DNA of 64,000 nucleotides from Streptomyces qinglanensis (lineage in GTDB: Bacteria; Actinomycetota; Actinomycetes; Streptomycetales; Streptomycetaceae), in the NCBI RefSeq assembly GCF_900111245.1, contig NZ_FOGO01000013.1, forward strand, positions 1 to 64,000, given 5' to 3'. The notes beneath the pieces are model-generated. The model searched no databases and had not been told where the DNA came from. It was given only the letters and a program-made list of their open reading frames with translations. Each line of letters starts with the position of its first letter. Position 1 is the first letter of the stretch. The translations under genes were made by a program, and so were the position numbers. Positions 8,736 through 17,457 of this stretch are shown piece by piece.

Positions 8736-9035
8736 ATGCCTGGCATCTCGCGCGAGGAGGTCGCCCACCTCGCGAAGCTGGCGCGCCTGGAGCTGAAGGA
8801 CGAAGAGCTCGACCACTTCGCCGGACAGCTCGACGACATCATCGGCGCGGTGGCCGCAGTCTCCGCTGTCGCCGACGACGCCGCCGTACCACCGACCTCC
8901 CACCCGCTCCCGCTCACCAACGTCATGCGGCCGGACGAGGTCCGTCCGTCGCTGACCCCGCAGCAGGCGCTCTCCGGAGCCCCCGCGCAGGAGCAGCAGC
9001 GATTCAAGGTGCCGCAGATCCTGGGGGAGGAGTGA
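8736..9035 (+). CDS. gatC: Asp/Glu-tRNA amidotransferase subunit C
   Basis: 99-residue GatC, the small subunit that wraps around GatA and stabilises the GatCAB complex. That complex converts Glu-tRNA(Gln) and Asp-tRNA(Asn) to Gln-tRNA and Asn-tRNA. The typical N-terminus ISREEVAHLAKLARLELKDEEL and the C-terminal LRPDEV-like segment MRPDEVRPSL are present. AGAGGACC lies upstream of the ATG. gatA starts five bases after its stop, so the two are cotranscribed. Length and order are normal for the family. Confidence 0.97.
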   Translation: MPGISREEVAHLAKLARLELKDEELDHFAGQLDDIIGAVAAVSAVADDAAVPPTSHPLPLTNVMRPDEVRPSLTPQQALSGAPAQEQQRFKVPQILGEE

Positions 9036-9040
9036 CCGGG

Positions 9041-10537
9041 ATGTCAGAGGAACTGATCAGGCTGACGGCCGCCGAGCTGGCGGCGCGGATCGCGAGCGGC
9101 GAGGTCACCGCCGTCGAGGCGACCGAGGCCCATCTGGCCCGGATCGGCGCCGTGGACGAGAAGGTGAACGCCTTCCTGCACGTGGACCGCGAGGGGGCGC
9201 TCGCCCAGGCCCGCGAGGTCGACGCCAAGCGGGAGCGCGGCGAGAAGCTGGGCCCGCTGGCCGGCGTCCCGCTGGCGCTGAAGGACCTGTTCACCACCGA
9301 GGGGGTGCCGACCACCGCGGGGTCGAAGATCCTGGAGGGCTGGATCCCGCCCTACGACGCGACGGTCACCAAGCGCCTCAAGGACGCCGACGTCGTCATC
9401 CTCGGCAAGACCAACATGGACGAGTTCGCCATGGGGTCCTCCACCGAGAGCAGTGCCTACGGCCCGACCGCCAACCCCTGGGACCTCACCCGGATCCCCG
9501 GCGGTTCCGGCGGCGGCTCGGCCGCCTCGCTCGCCGCGCACATGGCGCCGCTGGCCATCGGCACGGACACCGGCGGCTCGATCCGCCAGCCCGCCGCCGT
9601 GACCGGCACGGTCGGCGTCAAGCCCACCTACGGCGGGGTCTCCCGGTACGGGATGATCGCCTTCTCCTCGTCCCTGGACCAGGGCGGTCCCTGCGCCCGT
9701 ACGGTGCTGGACGCGGCGCTGCTGCACAGCGTCATCGCGGGCCACGACGAGCGGGACTCGACCTCCATCGCGCAGCCGGTCCCGGACATCGTGGCGGCGG
9801 CCCGCAACGGCTCGGCGAGCGGGATGCGCGTCGGCGTCGTCAAGGAGTTCCGCGGCGAGGGCTACCAGGACGGCGTGATGCAGCGCTTCGACGAGTCCGT
9901 CGAACTGCTGCGCGAGCTGGGTGCGGAGATCGTGGAGCTGTCCTGCCCCTCGTTCACCAAGGCGCTGGCGGCCTACTACCTGATCGCCCCGTCCGAGTGC
10001 TCCTCCAACCTGGCCCGGTTCGACGCCATGCGCTACGGCCTGCGCAGCGGCGACGACGGCAGCCACTCGGCGGAGGAGGTCACCGCACTGACCCGGGAGG
10101 AGGGCTTCGGCGACGAGGTCAAGCGCCGCGTCATGCTCGGCACCTACGCGCTCAGCTCCGGCTACTACGACGCCTACTACGGCTCGGCGCAGAAGGTCCG
10201 CACCCTGATCACCCGCGATTTCGAGAAGGCGTTCGAGCAGGTGGACGTGGTGGTCTCGCCGACATCCCCCACCACCGCCTGGCCGATCGGCGAACGCGTC
10301 GACGACCCGATGGCGATGTACCTCGCCGACGTCTGCACACTCCCGTCCAACCTGGCGGGCAACTCCGCCATGTCCATCCCGTGCGGGCTCGCGCCGGAGG
10401 ACGGGCTCCCGGTGGGGCTGCAGATCGTCGCCCCCGCCATGGCCGATGACAGGCTCTACCGTGTCGGTGCGGCCCTGGAGGCCGCCTTCCAGGCACGTTG
10501 GGGGCACCCGCTGCTAGAGGAGGCACCGTCGCTGTGA
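9041..10537 (+). CDS. gatA: Asp/Glu-tRNA amidotransferase subunit A
   Basis: 498-residue amidase-signature glutaminase that supplies ammonia from glutamine within GatCAB. The Ser-cis-Ser-Lys triad is recognisable: the lysine in LALKDLFTTEG, then GGSGGGSAAS and GTDTGGSIRQPA holding the two serines. ATG 9041 is preceded by GGGGGAGGAG, which overlaps the gatC stop region. Its stop overlaps the GTG of the next small gene as GTGA. Complete and ordinary. Confidence 0.97.
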   Translation: MSEELIRLTAAELAARIASGEVTAVEATEAHLARIGAVDEKVNAFLHVDREGALAQAREVDAKRERGEKLGPLAGVPLALKDLFTTEGVPTTAGSKILEGWIPPYDATVTKRLKDADVVILGKTNMDEFAMGSSTESSAYGPTANPWDLTRIPGGSGGGSAASLAAHMAPLAIGTDTGGSIRQPAAVTGTVGVKPTYGGVSRYGMIAFSSSLDQGGPCARTVLDAALLHSVIAGHDERDSTSIAQPVPDIVAAARNGSASGMRVGVVKEFRGEGYQDGVMQRFDESVELLRELGAEIVELSCPSFTKALAAYYLIAPSECSSNLARFDAMRYGLRSGDDGSHSAEEVTALTREEGFGDEVKRRVMLGTYALSSGYYDAYYGSAQKVRTLITRDFEKAFEQVDVVVSPTSPTTAWPIGERVDDPMAMYLADVCTLPSNLAGNSAMSIPCGLAPEDGLPVGLQIVAPAMADDRLYRVGAALEAAFQARWGHPLLEEAPSL

Positions 10538-10779
10538 GTTCGAAGCTGCAGAAGGCCAAGGGTTTCAAGAAGTCCAGGACCGGGCTGTACTTCTCCATCG
10601 CCACGTCGCTGATCGGTGTCCCCGGCACCGTCAAGCGCGCCAAGGAGGCGAAGCAGGAGGGGGACATGCTGCAGCTCGTCGATGTGGCGGTCTCCGCGGC
10701 CGGCATCGTCACCGGCGTCGTGCTGCTGGTGCGCGAGCTGCGCCGACTCGACGTCGTCGACGACATCCTCGACGACTGA
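10534..10779 (+). CDS. Conserved small protein between gatA and gatB
   Basis: 81-residue protein of unknown function. The basic N-terminus SSKLQKAKGFKKSRTGLYFSIATSLIGVPGTVKRAKEAKQEGD is followed by one probable membrane segment (AAGIVTGVVLLV) and an acidic end DVVDDILDD. GTG 10534 is chosen because it overlaps the gatA stop as GTGA and GAGGAGG lies upstream; the earlier in-frame ATG lies inside gatA. A gene of this kind sits at the same place in other Streptomyces gat operons as far as I recall, so it is likely a conserved companion rather than an insertion. No role is assigned. Confidence 0.75.
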   Translation: MSSKLQKAKGFKKSRTGLYFSIATSLIGVPGTVKRAKEAKQEGDMLQLVDVAVSAAGIVTGVVLLVRELRRLDVVDDILDD

Positions 10780-10804
10780 CGCGGGAGAGAAAGGTACGTT
10801 TTCC

Positions 10805-12313
10805 GTGACCGTCACCGAACTGGTGTCGTACGACGAGGCGCTGGCCTCCTACGACCCCGTCATGGGCCTCGAGGTCCACGTCGAGCTCGGCACCAGGACC
10901 AAGATGTTCTGCGGCTGCTCGACCGAGCTGGGAGCCGAGGCGAACAGCCAGGTCTGCCCGACCTGCCTGGGACTGCCCGGCGCGCTGCCCGTCGTCAACA
11001 AGGTGGGCGTGGAGTCCGCCGTCCGGATCGGCCTCGCGCTGAACTGCCGGATCGCCGACTGGTGCCGCTTCGCCCGGAAGAACTACTTCTATCCGGACAT
11101 GCCGAAGAACTTCCAGACCTCGCAGTACGACGAGCCGATCGCCTTCGACGGCTATCTGGACGTCCAACTGGAGGACGGCGAGGTCTTCCGCGTGGAGATC
11201 GAGCGCGCCCACATGGAGGAGGACACCGGCAAGTCCACCCACGTGGGCGGGGCCACCGGGCGTATCCACGGCGCCTCGCACTCGCTGCTCGACTACAACC
11301 GCGCCGGCATCCCGCTGATCGAGATCGTCACCAAGCCCATCCAGGGCGCGGGCGAGCGGGCGCCGGAGGTCGCCAAGGCGTACGTCGCCGAGCTGCGCGA
11401 ACTCATCAAGGCGCTCGGTGTCTCCGAGGCCCGGATGGAGATGGGCCAGATGCGCTGCGACGTCAACCTCTCGCTCCGTCCCAAGGGCGCCGAGAAGTTC
11501 GGCACCCGCAGCGAGACGAAGAACGTCAACTCGCTGCGCAGCGTCGAGCGCGCCGCCCGGTTCGAGATCCAGCGGCACGCCGCCGTGCTCTCCTCCGGCG
11601 GCACCATCATCCAGGAGACCCGGCACTTCCACGAGGAGGACGGGTCCACCACCTCGGGCCGGGTCAAGGAGGAGGCGGAGGACTACCGCTACTTCCCCGA
11701 GCCCGACCTGGTGCCCGTCGCACCTGCCCGCGAGTGGGTGGAGGAGCTGCGCGGCACCCTGCCGGAGCTGCCCCGGGTGCGGCGGATGCGGCTGCGCGAG
11801 GAGTGGGGCATCTCCGAGCACGAGATGCAGTCGGTGCTCAACGCGGGCGCCGTCGACCCGATCGTCGCCACCGTGGACGCCGGCGCCCCCGCCGACCAGG
11901 CCCGCAAGTGGTGGATGGGGGAGCTCGCCCGCCGCGCCAACGAGGACGGCGCCGAGCTGACAGCGCTGCCCATCACCCCCGAGCAGGTCGCCCGGCTCTG
12001 CGCCCTGGTCGCCGAGGGCTCGCTGAACGACAAGCTCGCCCGGCAGACCATCGAGGGCGTGCTGGCCGGTGAAGGCGGTCCGGACGAGGTGGTCGAGAAG
12101 CGCGGTCTCAAGGTCGTCTCCGACGAGGGCGCGCTGGGCACCGCCGTCGACGAGGCCATCGCCGGGAACCCGGACATCGCCGAGAAGGTGCGCGGCGGCA
12201 AGATCCAGGCCGCCGGTGCCCTGGTCGGCGCCGTCATGAAGGCCACCAGGGGCCAGGCCGACGCGGGCCGGGCCCGCGAGATGATCCTGGAGAAGCTGGG
12301 CGTCGAGGGCTGA
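10805..12313 (+). CDS. gatB: Asp/Glu-tRNA amidotransferase subunit B
   Basis: 502-residue GatB, the tRNA-binding and kinase subunit of GatCAB. It shows the signature YDPVMGLEVHVELGT, the zinc cysteines in MFCGCS and CPTCLGLPGALPV, the segment YFYPDMPKNFQTSQYD, SLLDYNRAGIPLIEIVTKP, and the C-terminal helical YqeY-like tail that contacts tRNA. GTG 10805 places the protein in register with the usual N-terminus. The 25-bp gap from the small gene makes it part of the gat operon, which ends at a strong hairpin just downstream. Confidence 0.97.
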   Translation: MTVTELVSYDEALASYDPVMGLEVHVELGTRTKMFCGCSTELGAEANSQVCPTCLGLPGALPVVNKVGVESAVRIGLALNCRIADWCRFARKNYFYPDMPKNFQTSQYDEPIAFDGYLDVQLEDGEVFRVEIERAHMEEDTGKSTHVGGATGRIHGASHSLLDYNRAGIPLIEIVTKPIQGAGERAPEVAKAYVAELRELIKALGVSEARMEMGQMRCDVNLSLRPKGAEKFGTRSETKNVNSLRSVERAARFEIQRHAAVLSSGGTIIQETRHFHEEDGSTTSGRVKEEAEDYRYFPEPDLVPVAPAREWVEELRGTLPELPRVRRMRLREEWGISEHEMQSVLNAGAVDPIVATVDAGAPADQARKWWMGELARRANEDGAELTALPITPEQVARLCALVAEGSLNDKLARQTIEGVLAGEGGPDEVVEKRGLKVVSDEGALGTAVDEAIAGNPDIAEKVRGGKIQAAGALVGAVMKATRGQADAGRAREMILEKLGVEG

Positions 12314-12331
12314 GCCCAGCCGACCGGCCGT

Positions 12332-12377
12332 ACGGCGAGGGGTGGGGCACCGCGACCGGTGCCCCACCCCTCGCCGT
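12332..12377 (+). terminator. Strong hairpin terminator after gatB
   Basis: Perfect 20-bp inverted repeat (arms 12332-12351 and 12358-12377) around the 6-nt loop GCGACC, 19 bp past the gatB stop. There is no T tract, as is usual in Streptomyces. It also faces the convergent MBL gene and can serve both strands. Confidence 0.85.
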
Positions 12378-12425
12378 GTCGGTTCACCCGCCGTGTCGGT
12401 TCACCCCTCGCCGTGCCGGTTCGCG
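12373..12425. repeat. 17-bp tandem repeat
   Basis: GCCGTGTCGGTTCACCC occurs twice head to tail (12373-12389, 12390-12406), followed by a diverged third copy GCCGTGCCGGTTCGCG (12410-12425). It begins inside the right arm of the gatB terminator and lies between convergent genes. Confidence 0.8.
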
Positions 12426-12477
12426 CACGCGCCCGGTCGGTGCACCCCGCCCTTGCCGCCGGACCGGGCCGGCACCC

Positions 12478-13449
12478 TCAGCGGCCGCGCTGCTCGGCGG
12501 CGAAGGCGATCATCTCGGGCAGCACCTCGGCGAGCGGCCCCGGCTCGGTGCCGTCCAGGTGCCGGTACTCGGTTCCGACGGTCACCACCAGCCGTTCCAC
12601 CAGTCCGAGCTCGGGCCCCAACCCCTCCCCGGCGATGATGCGGGCCGCCTCGACGGCCGGCACCCCGCGGCCGTGCAGCGCGTGCGCGCGCTCCCGCAGC
12701 TCGGCCAGATGGTCGATGTGGGAGCGCAGCCCGGCGATGTCGAGCACCGGACCGTGGCCGGGGACGATGGTCTCGGCTCCGGTCTCCAGCACCCGCTCGC
12801 AGGCCCCGATGACGTTCTCCAGCGGCCCCGCCCAGTGCACCGGGTGGTCGCCGGGCTCCTCCGGCGTCGAACCGAAGACGACGTCGCCGGTGAAGACGGT
12901 GCCGTGGTCCGGCAGGTGCACGAGCAGGTCCCCGGTGGTGTGCGCGGGCGGCAGGCTGGTCAGCAGGACCGGATGGCCGCCGACCGTCAGCTCCAGCTCG
13001 CCCTCGAAGACGGTGCCGGGTTCCACGACCCGGGTACCGGACCAGTCGAAGTGCCCGAAGTGCTCGGCCAGATAGCTGCCGACCGGGGACCCCTCGCCCG
13101 CCGACTCGATCATCCGGCGCAACTGCTCCGGGCTCGGTTCCAGTTCGAGGTGGTGCCGGGCCTCCCGGGTGGCGATCACCTCGGCACCCGGCACGACCTC
13201 GGCACCCCACAGATGGTCGCCGTTGGCGTGGGTGACCACGATCCTGGCTATCCCGCGCCCGCCGAGTATCCGCTGCGACTCCGCCAGGAACGCCTCGGCC
13301 AGGGGCCGGTCGTACGGGGTGTCGATCCACAGGGCCTCGTCGGAGGCCGCCAGCAGCCCGCAGTTGGCGAGCCCCCAGCCGCGCTGCGGGGGCTTCCAGA
13401 GGTACAGGTCGTCAGCGAGCGGCCGCAGGGCCGAAGGGGAGAGTGCCAT
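12478..13449 (-). CDS. MBL-fold metal-dependent hydrolase
   Basis: 323-residue metallo-beta-lactamase-superfamily protein. The metal motif reads HANGDHLWG (HxxxDH with a GDH core), followed by PAHTTGD, FTGDVVFG and PGHGP, giving a complete set of metal ligands. This subgroup is typical of small cytoplasmic thioesterase or lactonase-like hydrolases. ATG 13449 is preferred; an in-frame GTG lies seven codons upstream. It is transcribed toward gatB. Substrate cannot be assigned. Confidence 0.85.
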   Translation of the reverse strand: MALSPSALRPLADDLYLWKPPQRGWGLANCGLLAASDEALWIDTPYDRPLAEAFLAESQRILGGRGIARIVVTHANGDHLWGAEVVPGAEVIATREARHHLELEPSPEQLRRMIESAGEGSPVGSYLAEHFGHFDWSGTRVVEPGTVFEGELELTVGGHPVLLTSLPPAHTTGDLLVHLPDHGTVFTGDVVFGSTPEEPGDHPVHWAGPLENVIGACERVLETGAETIVPGHGPVLDIAGLRSHIDHLAELRERAHALHGRGVPAVEAARIIAGEGLGPELGLVERLVVTVGTEYRHLDGTEPGPLAEVLPEMIAFAAEQRGR

Positions 13450-13641
13450 GGGCCCGATTGTGCCGTGCACCACTGCTGCGGGCCGTTGCCGGGGCGGGCC
13501 CCGGGCGTTGTACCGGGGTGCGGGGTGCGGGGTGCGGCGGTCGGCGGAAAGAGCCGACGAGTTCCGGTGCGGGCGATGAGTTCCGGCGGGCGGCGCGGTC
13601 TGTCCTTTCGAGAGCCGCCCGCACCTTCCCGAGGAGACCCG

Positions 13642-14085
13642 ATGTCCCAGACCGTCAGCGCCCCGTCCGCCGCCACCGTCCGCCAGGACGGGGCCGGCCG
13701 CCGCGGAGAACTCGCGGCGAAGATCCTCACCGTGCTGCTCGCCCTCTTCTTCGGAACGGCCAGCGGAGCGCCCAAGCTGTTCCAGGCCCAGGCGGCGGTC
13801 GACGCCTTCGACCGGATCGGCTGGGGCGACTGGTTCATGTACACCGTCGGCGCGCTGGAGGTGCTCGGTGCGGCAGCGCTGCTGGTCCCGCTGCTGTCCG
13901 AGGCAGCGGCGCTGGCCTTCGTCGGTCTGCTGGCCGGTGCCACGGTCTTCAACCTGACCGTGCTCGACGCTCCCGAGGCCGTGCTCACCACCGTCGCCGT
14001 GGCCGCTCTGTGCGGCTTCGTCGCCAGAGTCCGGCGAGGTGCCACGGTGCGGCTGCTGCACCGTCTCCGCACCGATCGTCCGTGA
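13642..14085 (+). CDS. DoxX-like membrane protein
   Basis: 147-residue protein with four predicted membrane helices: ILTVLLALFFGTASGAPKL, WFMYTVGALEVLGAAALLVP, AALAFVGLLAGATVFNLTVL and AVLTTVAVAALCGFVARV. The GAPKLF/GALEVLGA pattern is typical of DoxX/DoxX-like proteins. The start ATG follows CGAGGAGACCCG. It is divergent from the MBL hydrolase and convergent with the AIM24 operon. A role in membrane redox or detoxification is often suggested for the family but not shown here. Confidence 0.8.
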   Translation: MSQTVSAPSAATVRQDGAGRRGELAAKILTVLLALFFGTASGAPKLFQAQAAVDAFDRIGWGDWFMYTVGALEVLGAAALLVPLLSEAAALAFVGLLAGATVFNLTVLDAPEAVLTTVAVAALCGFVARVRRGATVRLLHRLRTDRP

Positions 14086-14126
14086 GGCCGCCGCCCCGCC
14101 GACCGCCTTCGGCGGCCCGGGCCCTC

Positions 14127-14226
14127 GGGAACCGGCCTCCGCGTGCATCCTCCGGGACGCGGCGGGGCCGGTTCCCGGCTGTTCCCGCTCGCGGTGCCCC
14201 GGGAGGCACCGGGAAGGAACAGCCGG
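14127..14226. terminator. Two overlapping hairpins between convergent genes
   Basis: Arms GGGAACCGGCC (14127-14137) and GGCCGGTTCCC (14166-14176) form one stem. CCGGCTGTTCC (14175-14185) and GGAACAGCCGG (14216-14226) form a second. Together they can terminate the DoxX gene on the plus strand and the AIM24 operon on the minus strand. Confidence 0.7.
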
Positions 14227-14238
14227 GGTGCTTCCGGC

Positions 14239-14991
14239 TCAGTTGGTGAAGATGTTGCCCTGGTTGTGGCCGCGGGCCCCCTGGGCGCCCATGCCGTACT
14301 GGGCGCGCAGCCCGCCGCCGAGCTGCGCGTGCTGCGGCGGGAGCAGCTCGCTGGGCTGGACGAGGGCGTAGCCCTGGCCCATGAACGAGAGCTCCCAGCC
14401 CTCACCGGTGCTGCCGCGGCGGCGCCAGACGCCCTGCGAGGAGGTCTGGGCCTGCATCTGCACCCGCAGCCCGCTGGACCAGGCGACGACCGCGTCCGAG
14501 TCGGCGTTGACGTAGGTGTCCGGGGTGACGTTCAGCAGCAGCGGCTGTCCTGAGGTCATCAGCGCCACCTTGCCGTGCCCGGTGATGTTGAGGTTGTAGG
14601 CGCCGGTGCCGGAGATGCCGAACTGGCTGTCCACCGAGATCACCTCGTGGTGCAGCGTGGAGTCCATGGCCAGGACGTAGGCCGCGTCGACGGTCAGTCC
14701 GTCCCGGTCGACGTCCACCACGTGGACGTACTGCGCCAGATTGGCCAGGAAGACCGTTCCCTGGCCGGAGCAGCGCATCAGCGGCACCTGCTCGCGGACC
14801 GGGCCGCGGTGCCCGCCGCGCGCCTGGTACTCGGCGTCGAACTCCAGCAGCCCCTGGTAGGCGACCATGGCGCCCTTGCGGGCCAGCACATCGTCGTGGC
14901 CCCCCAGTTGCACCCGCAGCAACTGCGGGTTCTGCACCGCGTAGCGGTCCTCGGTGGCGACCTCGGCGTATCCGAAGAGCGAACTCTGCAC
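14239..14991 (-). CDS. AIM24 family protein (third gene of operon)
   Basis: 250-residue protein of the AIM24/DUF124 beta-barrel family. The repeated beta-hairpin features seen are MVAYQGLLEFD, MRCSGQGTVFLAN, VHVVDVDRDGLTVDAAYVLAMDSTLHHEV, DAVVAWSSGL and SFMGQGYALVQPSE. A glycine/asparagine-rich tail (about 225-250) follows. Eighteen bases separate it from the preceding AIM24 gene, so it belongs to the TerD/AIM24 operon. Yeast Aim24 affects mitochondrial inner-membrane architecture; the bacterial role is not known. Confidence 0.88.
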   Translation of the reverse strand: MQSSLFGYAEVATEDRYAVQNPQLLRVQLGGHDDVLARKGAMVAYQGLLEFDAEYQARGGHRGPVREQVPLMRCSGQGTVFLANLAQYVHVVDVDRDGLTVDAAYVLAMDSTLHHEVISVDSQFGISGTGAYNLNITGHGKVALMTSGQPLLLNVTPDTYVNADSDAVVAWSSGLRVQMQAQTSSQGVWRRRGSTGEGWELSFMGQGYALVQPSELLPPQHAQLGGGLRAQYGMGAQGARGHNQGNIFTN

Positions 14992-15009
14992 GGCTGTTCT
15001 CCTTCCCCC

Positions 15010-15696
15010 TCAGCCCCGGACCCGGATGCGGTCGGTGCTGTCCTCGCTCGGCTGGACCACCACGAAGCCCTGTCCGGAGAAGGCGATCTGGTACGCCTCG
15101 CCGCTGCCCCGGCCGATGAGCGCTCCGGCCTTCATGCTGCGCTTGCTCTTCATCTTCAGCCCGCTGGACCAGGCCACCAGTGCGTCCGGGTCGACGTAGG
15201 TCTCGTCCTCGCCGCGCCCGCAGTCCACGACCACGGGGGTGCCGCGCGAGGTCAGGGCCGCCCAGCCGGTGCCGCGCACGGAGACGTTGAACAGCCCCTG
15301 CCCGGCGAACTTGGCGAGCCCCTTGACCCGCTCCACGCCCCACTGGAGGTGCGCGTCGAAGGCGAGCAGGTTGGTGCCGTTGATCGACAGCGCCTCCTCG
15401 GCGAGGTTGACGCAGACCACGTCGGCGCCGTAGTCGGCCAGGTAGAGCAGGCCGTCGCCCCGGCAGAGCATCAGCGGGTTCTGCTCGCCGGTCAGCCACT
15501 GGGAGGCCATCTGGCGGACGGCGGGCGGATTGGCCTCGTACTGCACGAAGCCCTCGTAGGCGACCATCGAGCCCGGCCGCGCGAACAGGTCCTGGCCCGA
15601 CTGCATGGCCACCTTGACCATGTGCGAGCCGTGGTTCTCCATGCGTGCTGCCACGGGAGCGGGCGCGTAGCCCGCGAGCGGTGCCGGCTGGTTCAT
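15010..15696 (-). CDS. AIM24 family protein (second gene of operon)
   Basis: 228-residue AIM24-family protein. It contains MVAYEGFVQYE, LCRGDGLLYLADYGADVVCVNL, LLAFDAHLQWGVERV, GTGWAALTSRGTPVVVDC, DALVAWSSGLKMKSK and a closing FSGQGFVVVQPSE, all parallel to the flanking genes. It starts 12 bp after the TerD-AIM24 fusion stop. The three tandem AIM24 modules differ enough in loops to suggest a hetero-oligomeric barrel assembly, which is inference. Confidence 0.88.
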   Translation of the reverse strand: MNQPAPLAGYAPAPVAARMENHGSHMVKVAMQSGQDLFARPGSMVAYEGFVQYEANPPAVRQMASQWLTGEQNPLMLCRGDGLLYLADYGADVVCVNLAEEALSINGTNLLAFDAHLQWGVERVKGLAKFAGQGLFNVSVRGTGWAALTSRGTPVVVDCGRGEDETYVDPDALVAWSSGLKMKSKRSMKAGALIGRGSGEAYQIAFSGQGFVVVQPSEDSTDRIRVRG

Positions 15697-15708
15697 GACG
15701 GGCTCCCC

Positions 15709-17457
15709 CTAGACCTCGTACGGCTGGACGACGATGAAGTTGCCGGGTGCCCCGCGGAACTGGAGGTTCACGGTCTCCCCGCTGTGCCCCGGATAGGCGT
15801 TGCGGTGCAGCCGCACCTGGCTGGTGACGATGACCTGTGCCGCCGCCGACCACGCCACGACCGCCTGTGCGTCGGCGAAGGTGGTGGGGGTGACGGGGAG
15901 GACGACGGGGGTGCCGCGGGTCTTGACGACCACGGTGCCGGTTCCGCTGAACTGCATCGTGAAGAGCGCGCCTCCGGGGATGCCGTGACCCTCGATCCGG
16001 CGCACCTCGTGGTGCAGCGACTCGTCGAAGGCGAGCACGTTCTCGGCCGAGACGCACAGCCCGTCGCCCTGCAGTTCGACGGGGTGGACGTGTGCCGCGT
16101 CCTCGGCGAAGAAGACCTGGCCGCGGCCGGTGCAGCGCATGAGCTGCATCTCCTGGCCGGTGGCGTTGCCGACCACGCGCCCGGTGAAGCCGGCCCCCTT
16201 GTAGGAGAAGTCGACCTTCCCCTGGTAGAGCACCATGCTGCCCTGTTTGGCGAGCACGGGCCGGCCGTCGACGCCGATGTCCGCCCGGACGAGGGAGGGG
16301 TTCTGCAGGGTCCAGCGCTGGCCGTCGGGCGCCTCGTGGAACTTCTGCAGCGCCGCACCGATGCCCGCGGCCGGGCCCTGCGGTACCTGAGGTGTGCCGT
16401 AACCGCCGGGCTGCTGCTGTGCGAACGGGTTGGAGAGCTGCTGTCCGCCGGGCGGCCCCGGCTGCTGCGGGGGCGGCGGCTGGTGCTGCTGGTAGGGCTG
16501 AGGTGCCTGAGGTGCCTGCGGCATCCCGCCGGGAGCGAACTGCGCTCCGCCGGGCGGCCCCTGCTGCGGCGGAGGCGGCGGCGGACCGCCGTGCTGCGGC
16601 TGGAGCGGACCCACCACGGTCGGGGCGCCGTGGATGTCCGGAGCGGTCGGCGGCGGTGACTGGGGCTGCTGGGGTGGCTGCGGCGCCTGAGGAGGTTGTG
16701 GCTGTTGCGACGCCTGCTGCTGCGGCATCTGCGGCTGCTGCGGTGCCGCTTGAGGCTGCGGAGCCTGCGCCGCCGCGGGCGCCGCGGCCTGCGGGACCTG
16801 GGATGCGGGCGCGGGACCCGCCGGTGGGGCGAAGCCGGGAGCGGGCTGTGGCGGAGCGCCTCCGCCCGGCGGCGCGAAGCCCGGCGCCGCCCCTGCCCCG
16901 GGAGCGCTCTGCTCCTCCTCCTGCTCCTCCAGCACCTCACCGCCGAAGTGCTCGAGCAGCGCGTCCAGTCCGCCGTCGAACCCCTGGCCGATCGCGGCGA
17001 ACCGCCAGACATCGTCCTTCCGGTAGATGTCGCCCAGCATCACGGCGCGCTCGGTGGTGAACTCCGAGCCGTCGAAGGGGTAGCGGGCCACCTCCTGGCC
17101 GCCCGCCACCAGGCGGATGTAGCCGGGGCCGATCCCGGACATCTGCCCGGCCCCGTCGAGGGAGGCCGTGAACGACAGCCGCTGCACCTGCGCGGGAACC
17201 CGCTCCAGCGTCACCCGGAAGGACTCGGTGTCCCCGGCCTGCGCACCCAGGAGCTGCAGGGACTCCTCGGGCGAGGCGGGCTGGTTGAAGAAGACGAAGT
17301 AGCGGTCGTCCGAGAGCTGCTCCTGCCCGTCCAGCCCGAAGCAGCTGATGTCGAAGGAGAGTCCGGCTCCGGCGATCTGCACGCCCACGTACAGATCCGT
17401 GCCGGCCGTCAGGTCACTGATCCTGGCCTTGTGGCCGCGTTGGAATTCCCTGGACAT
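15709..17457 (-). CDS. TerD-AIM24 fusion protein
   Basis: 582-residue protein with a TerD calcium-binding stress domain (about 1-180), a Pro/Gln/Gly-rich disordered linker (about 180-365) and a C-terminal AIM24 domain (about 370-582). TerD hallmarks are DISCFGLDGQEQLSDDRYFVFFNQ, followed by the DGGLDALLEHFGG end. AIM24 hallmarks are GSMVLYQGKVDF, MRCTGRGQVFFAE, LHHEVRRIEG and GNFIVVQPYEV. ATG 17457 gives the standard TerD N-terminus; in-frame sequence upstream is arginine-rich and unlike a protein. It heads a three-gene operon with two stand-alone AIM24 proteins, pointing to a Ca2+- or stress-responsive surface or membrane complex. The linker's low complexity is genuine, not a frame error. 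Confidence 0.88.
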   Translation of the reverse strand: MSREFQRGHKARISDLTAGTDLYVGVQIAGAGLSFDISCFGLDGQEQLSDDRYFVFFNQPASPEESLQLLGAQAGDTESFRVTLERVPAQVQRLSFTASLDGAGQMSGIGPGYIRLVAGGQEVARYPFDGSEFTTERAVMLGDIYRKDDVWRFAAIGQGFDGGLDALLEHFGGEVLEEQEEEQSAPGAGAAPGFAPPGGGAPPQPAPGFAPPAGPAPASQVPQAAAPAAAQAPQPQAAPQQPQMPQQQASQQPQPPQAPQPPQQPQSPPPTAPDIHGAPTVVGPLQPQHGGPPPPPPQQGPPGGAQFAPGGMPQAPQAPQPYQQHQPPPPQQPGPPGGQQLSNPFAQQQPGGYGTPQVPQGPAAGIGAALQKFHEAPDGQRWTLQNPSLVRADIGVDGRPVLAKQGSMVLYQGKVDFSYKGAGFTGRVVGNATGQEMQLMRCTGRGQVFFAEDAAHVHPVELQGDGLCVSAENVLAFDESLHHEVRRIEGHGIPGGALFTMQFSGTGTVVVKTRGTPVVLPVTPTTFADAQAVVAWSAAAQVIVTSQVRLHRNAYPGHSGETVNLQFRGAPGNFIVVQPYEV

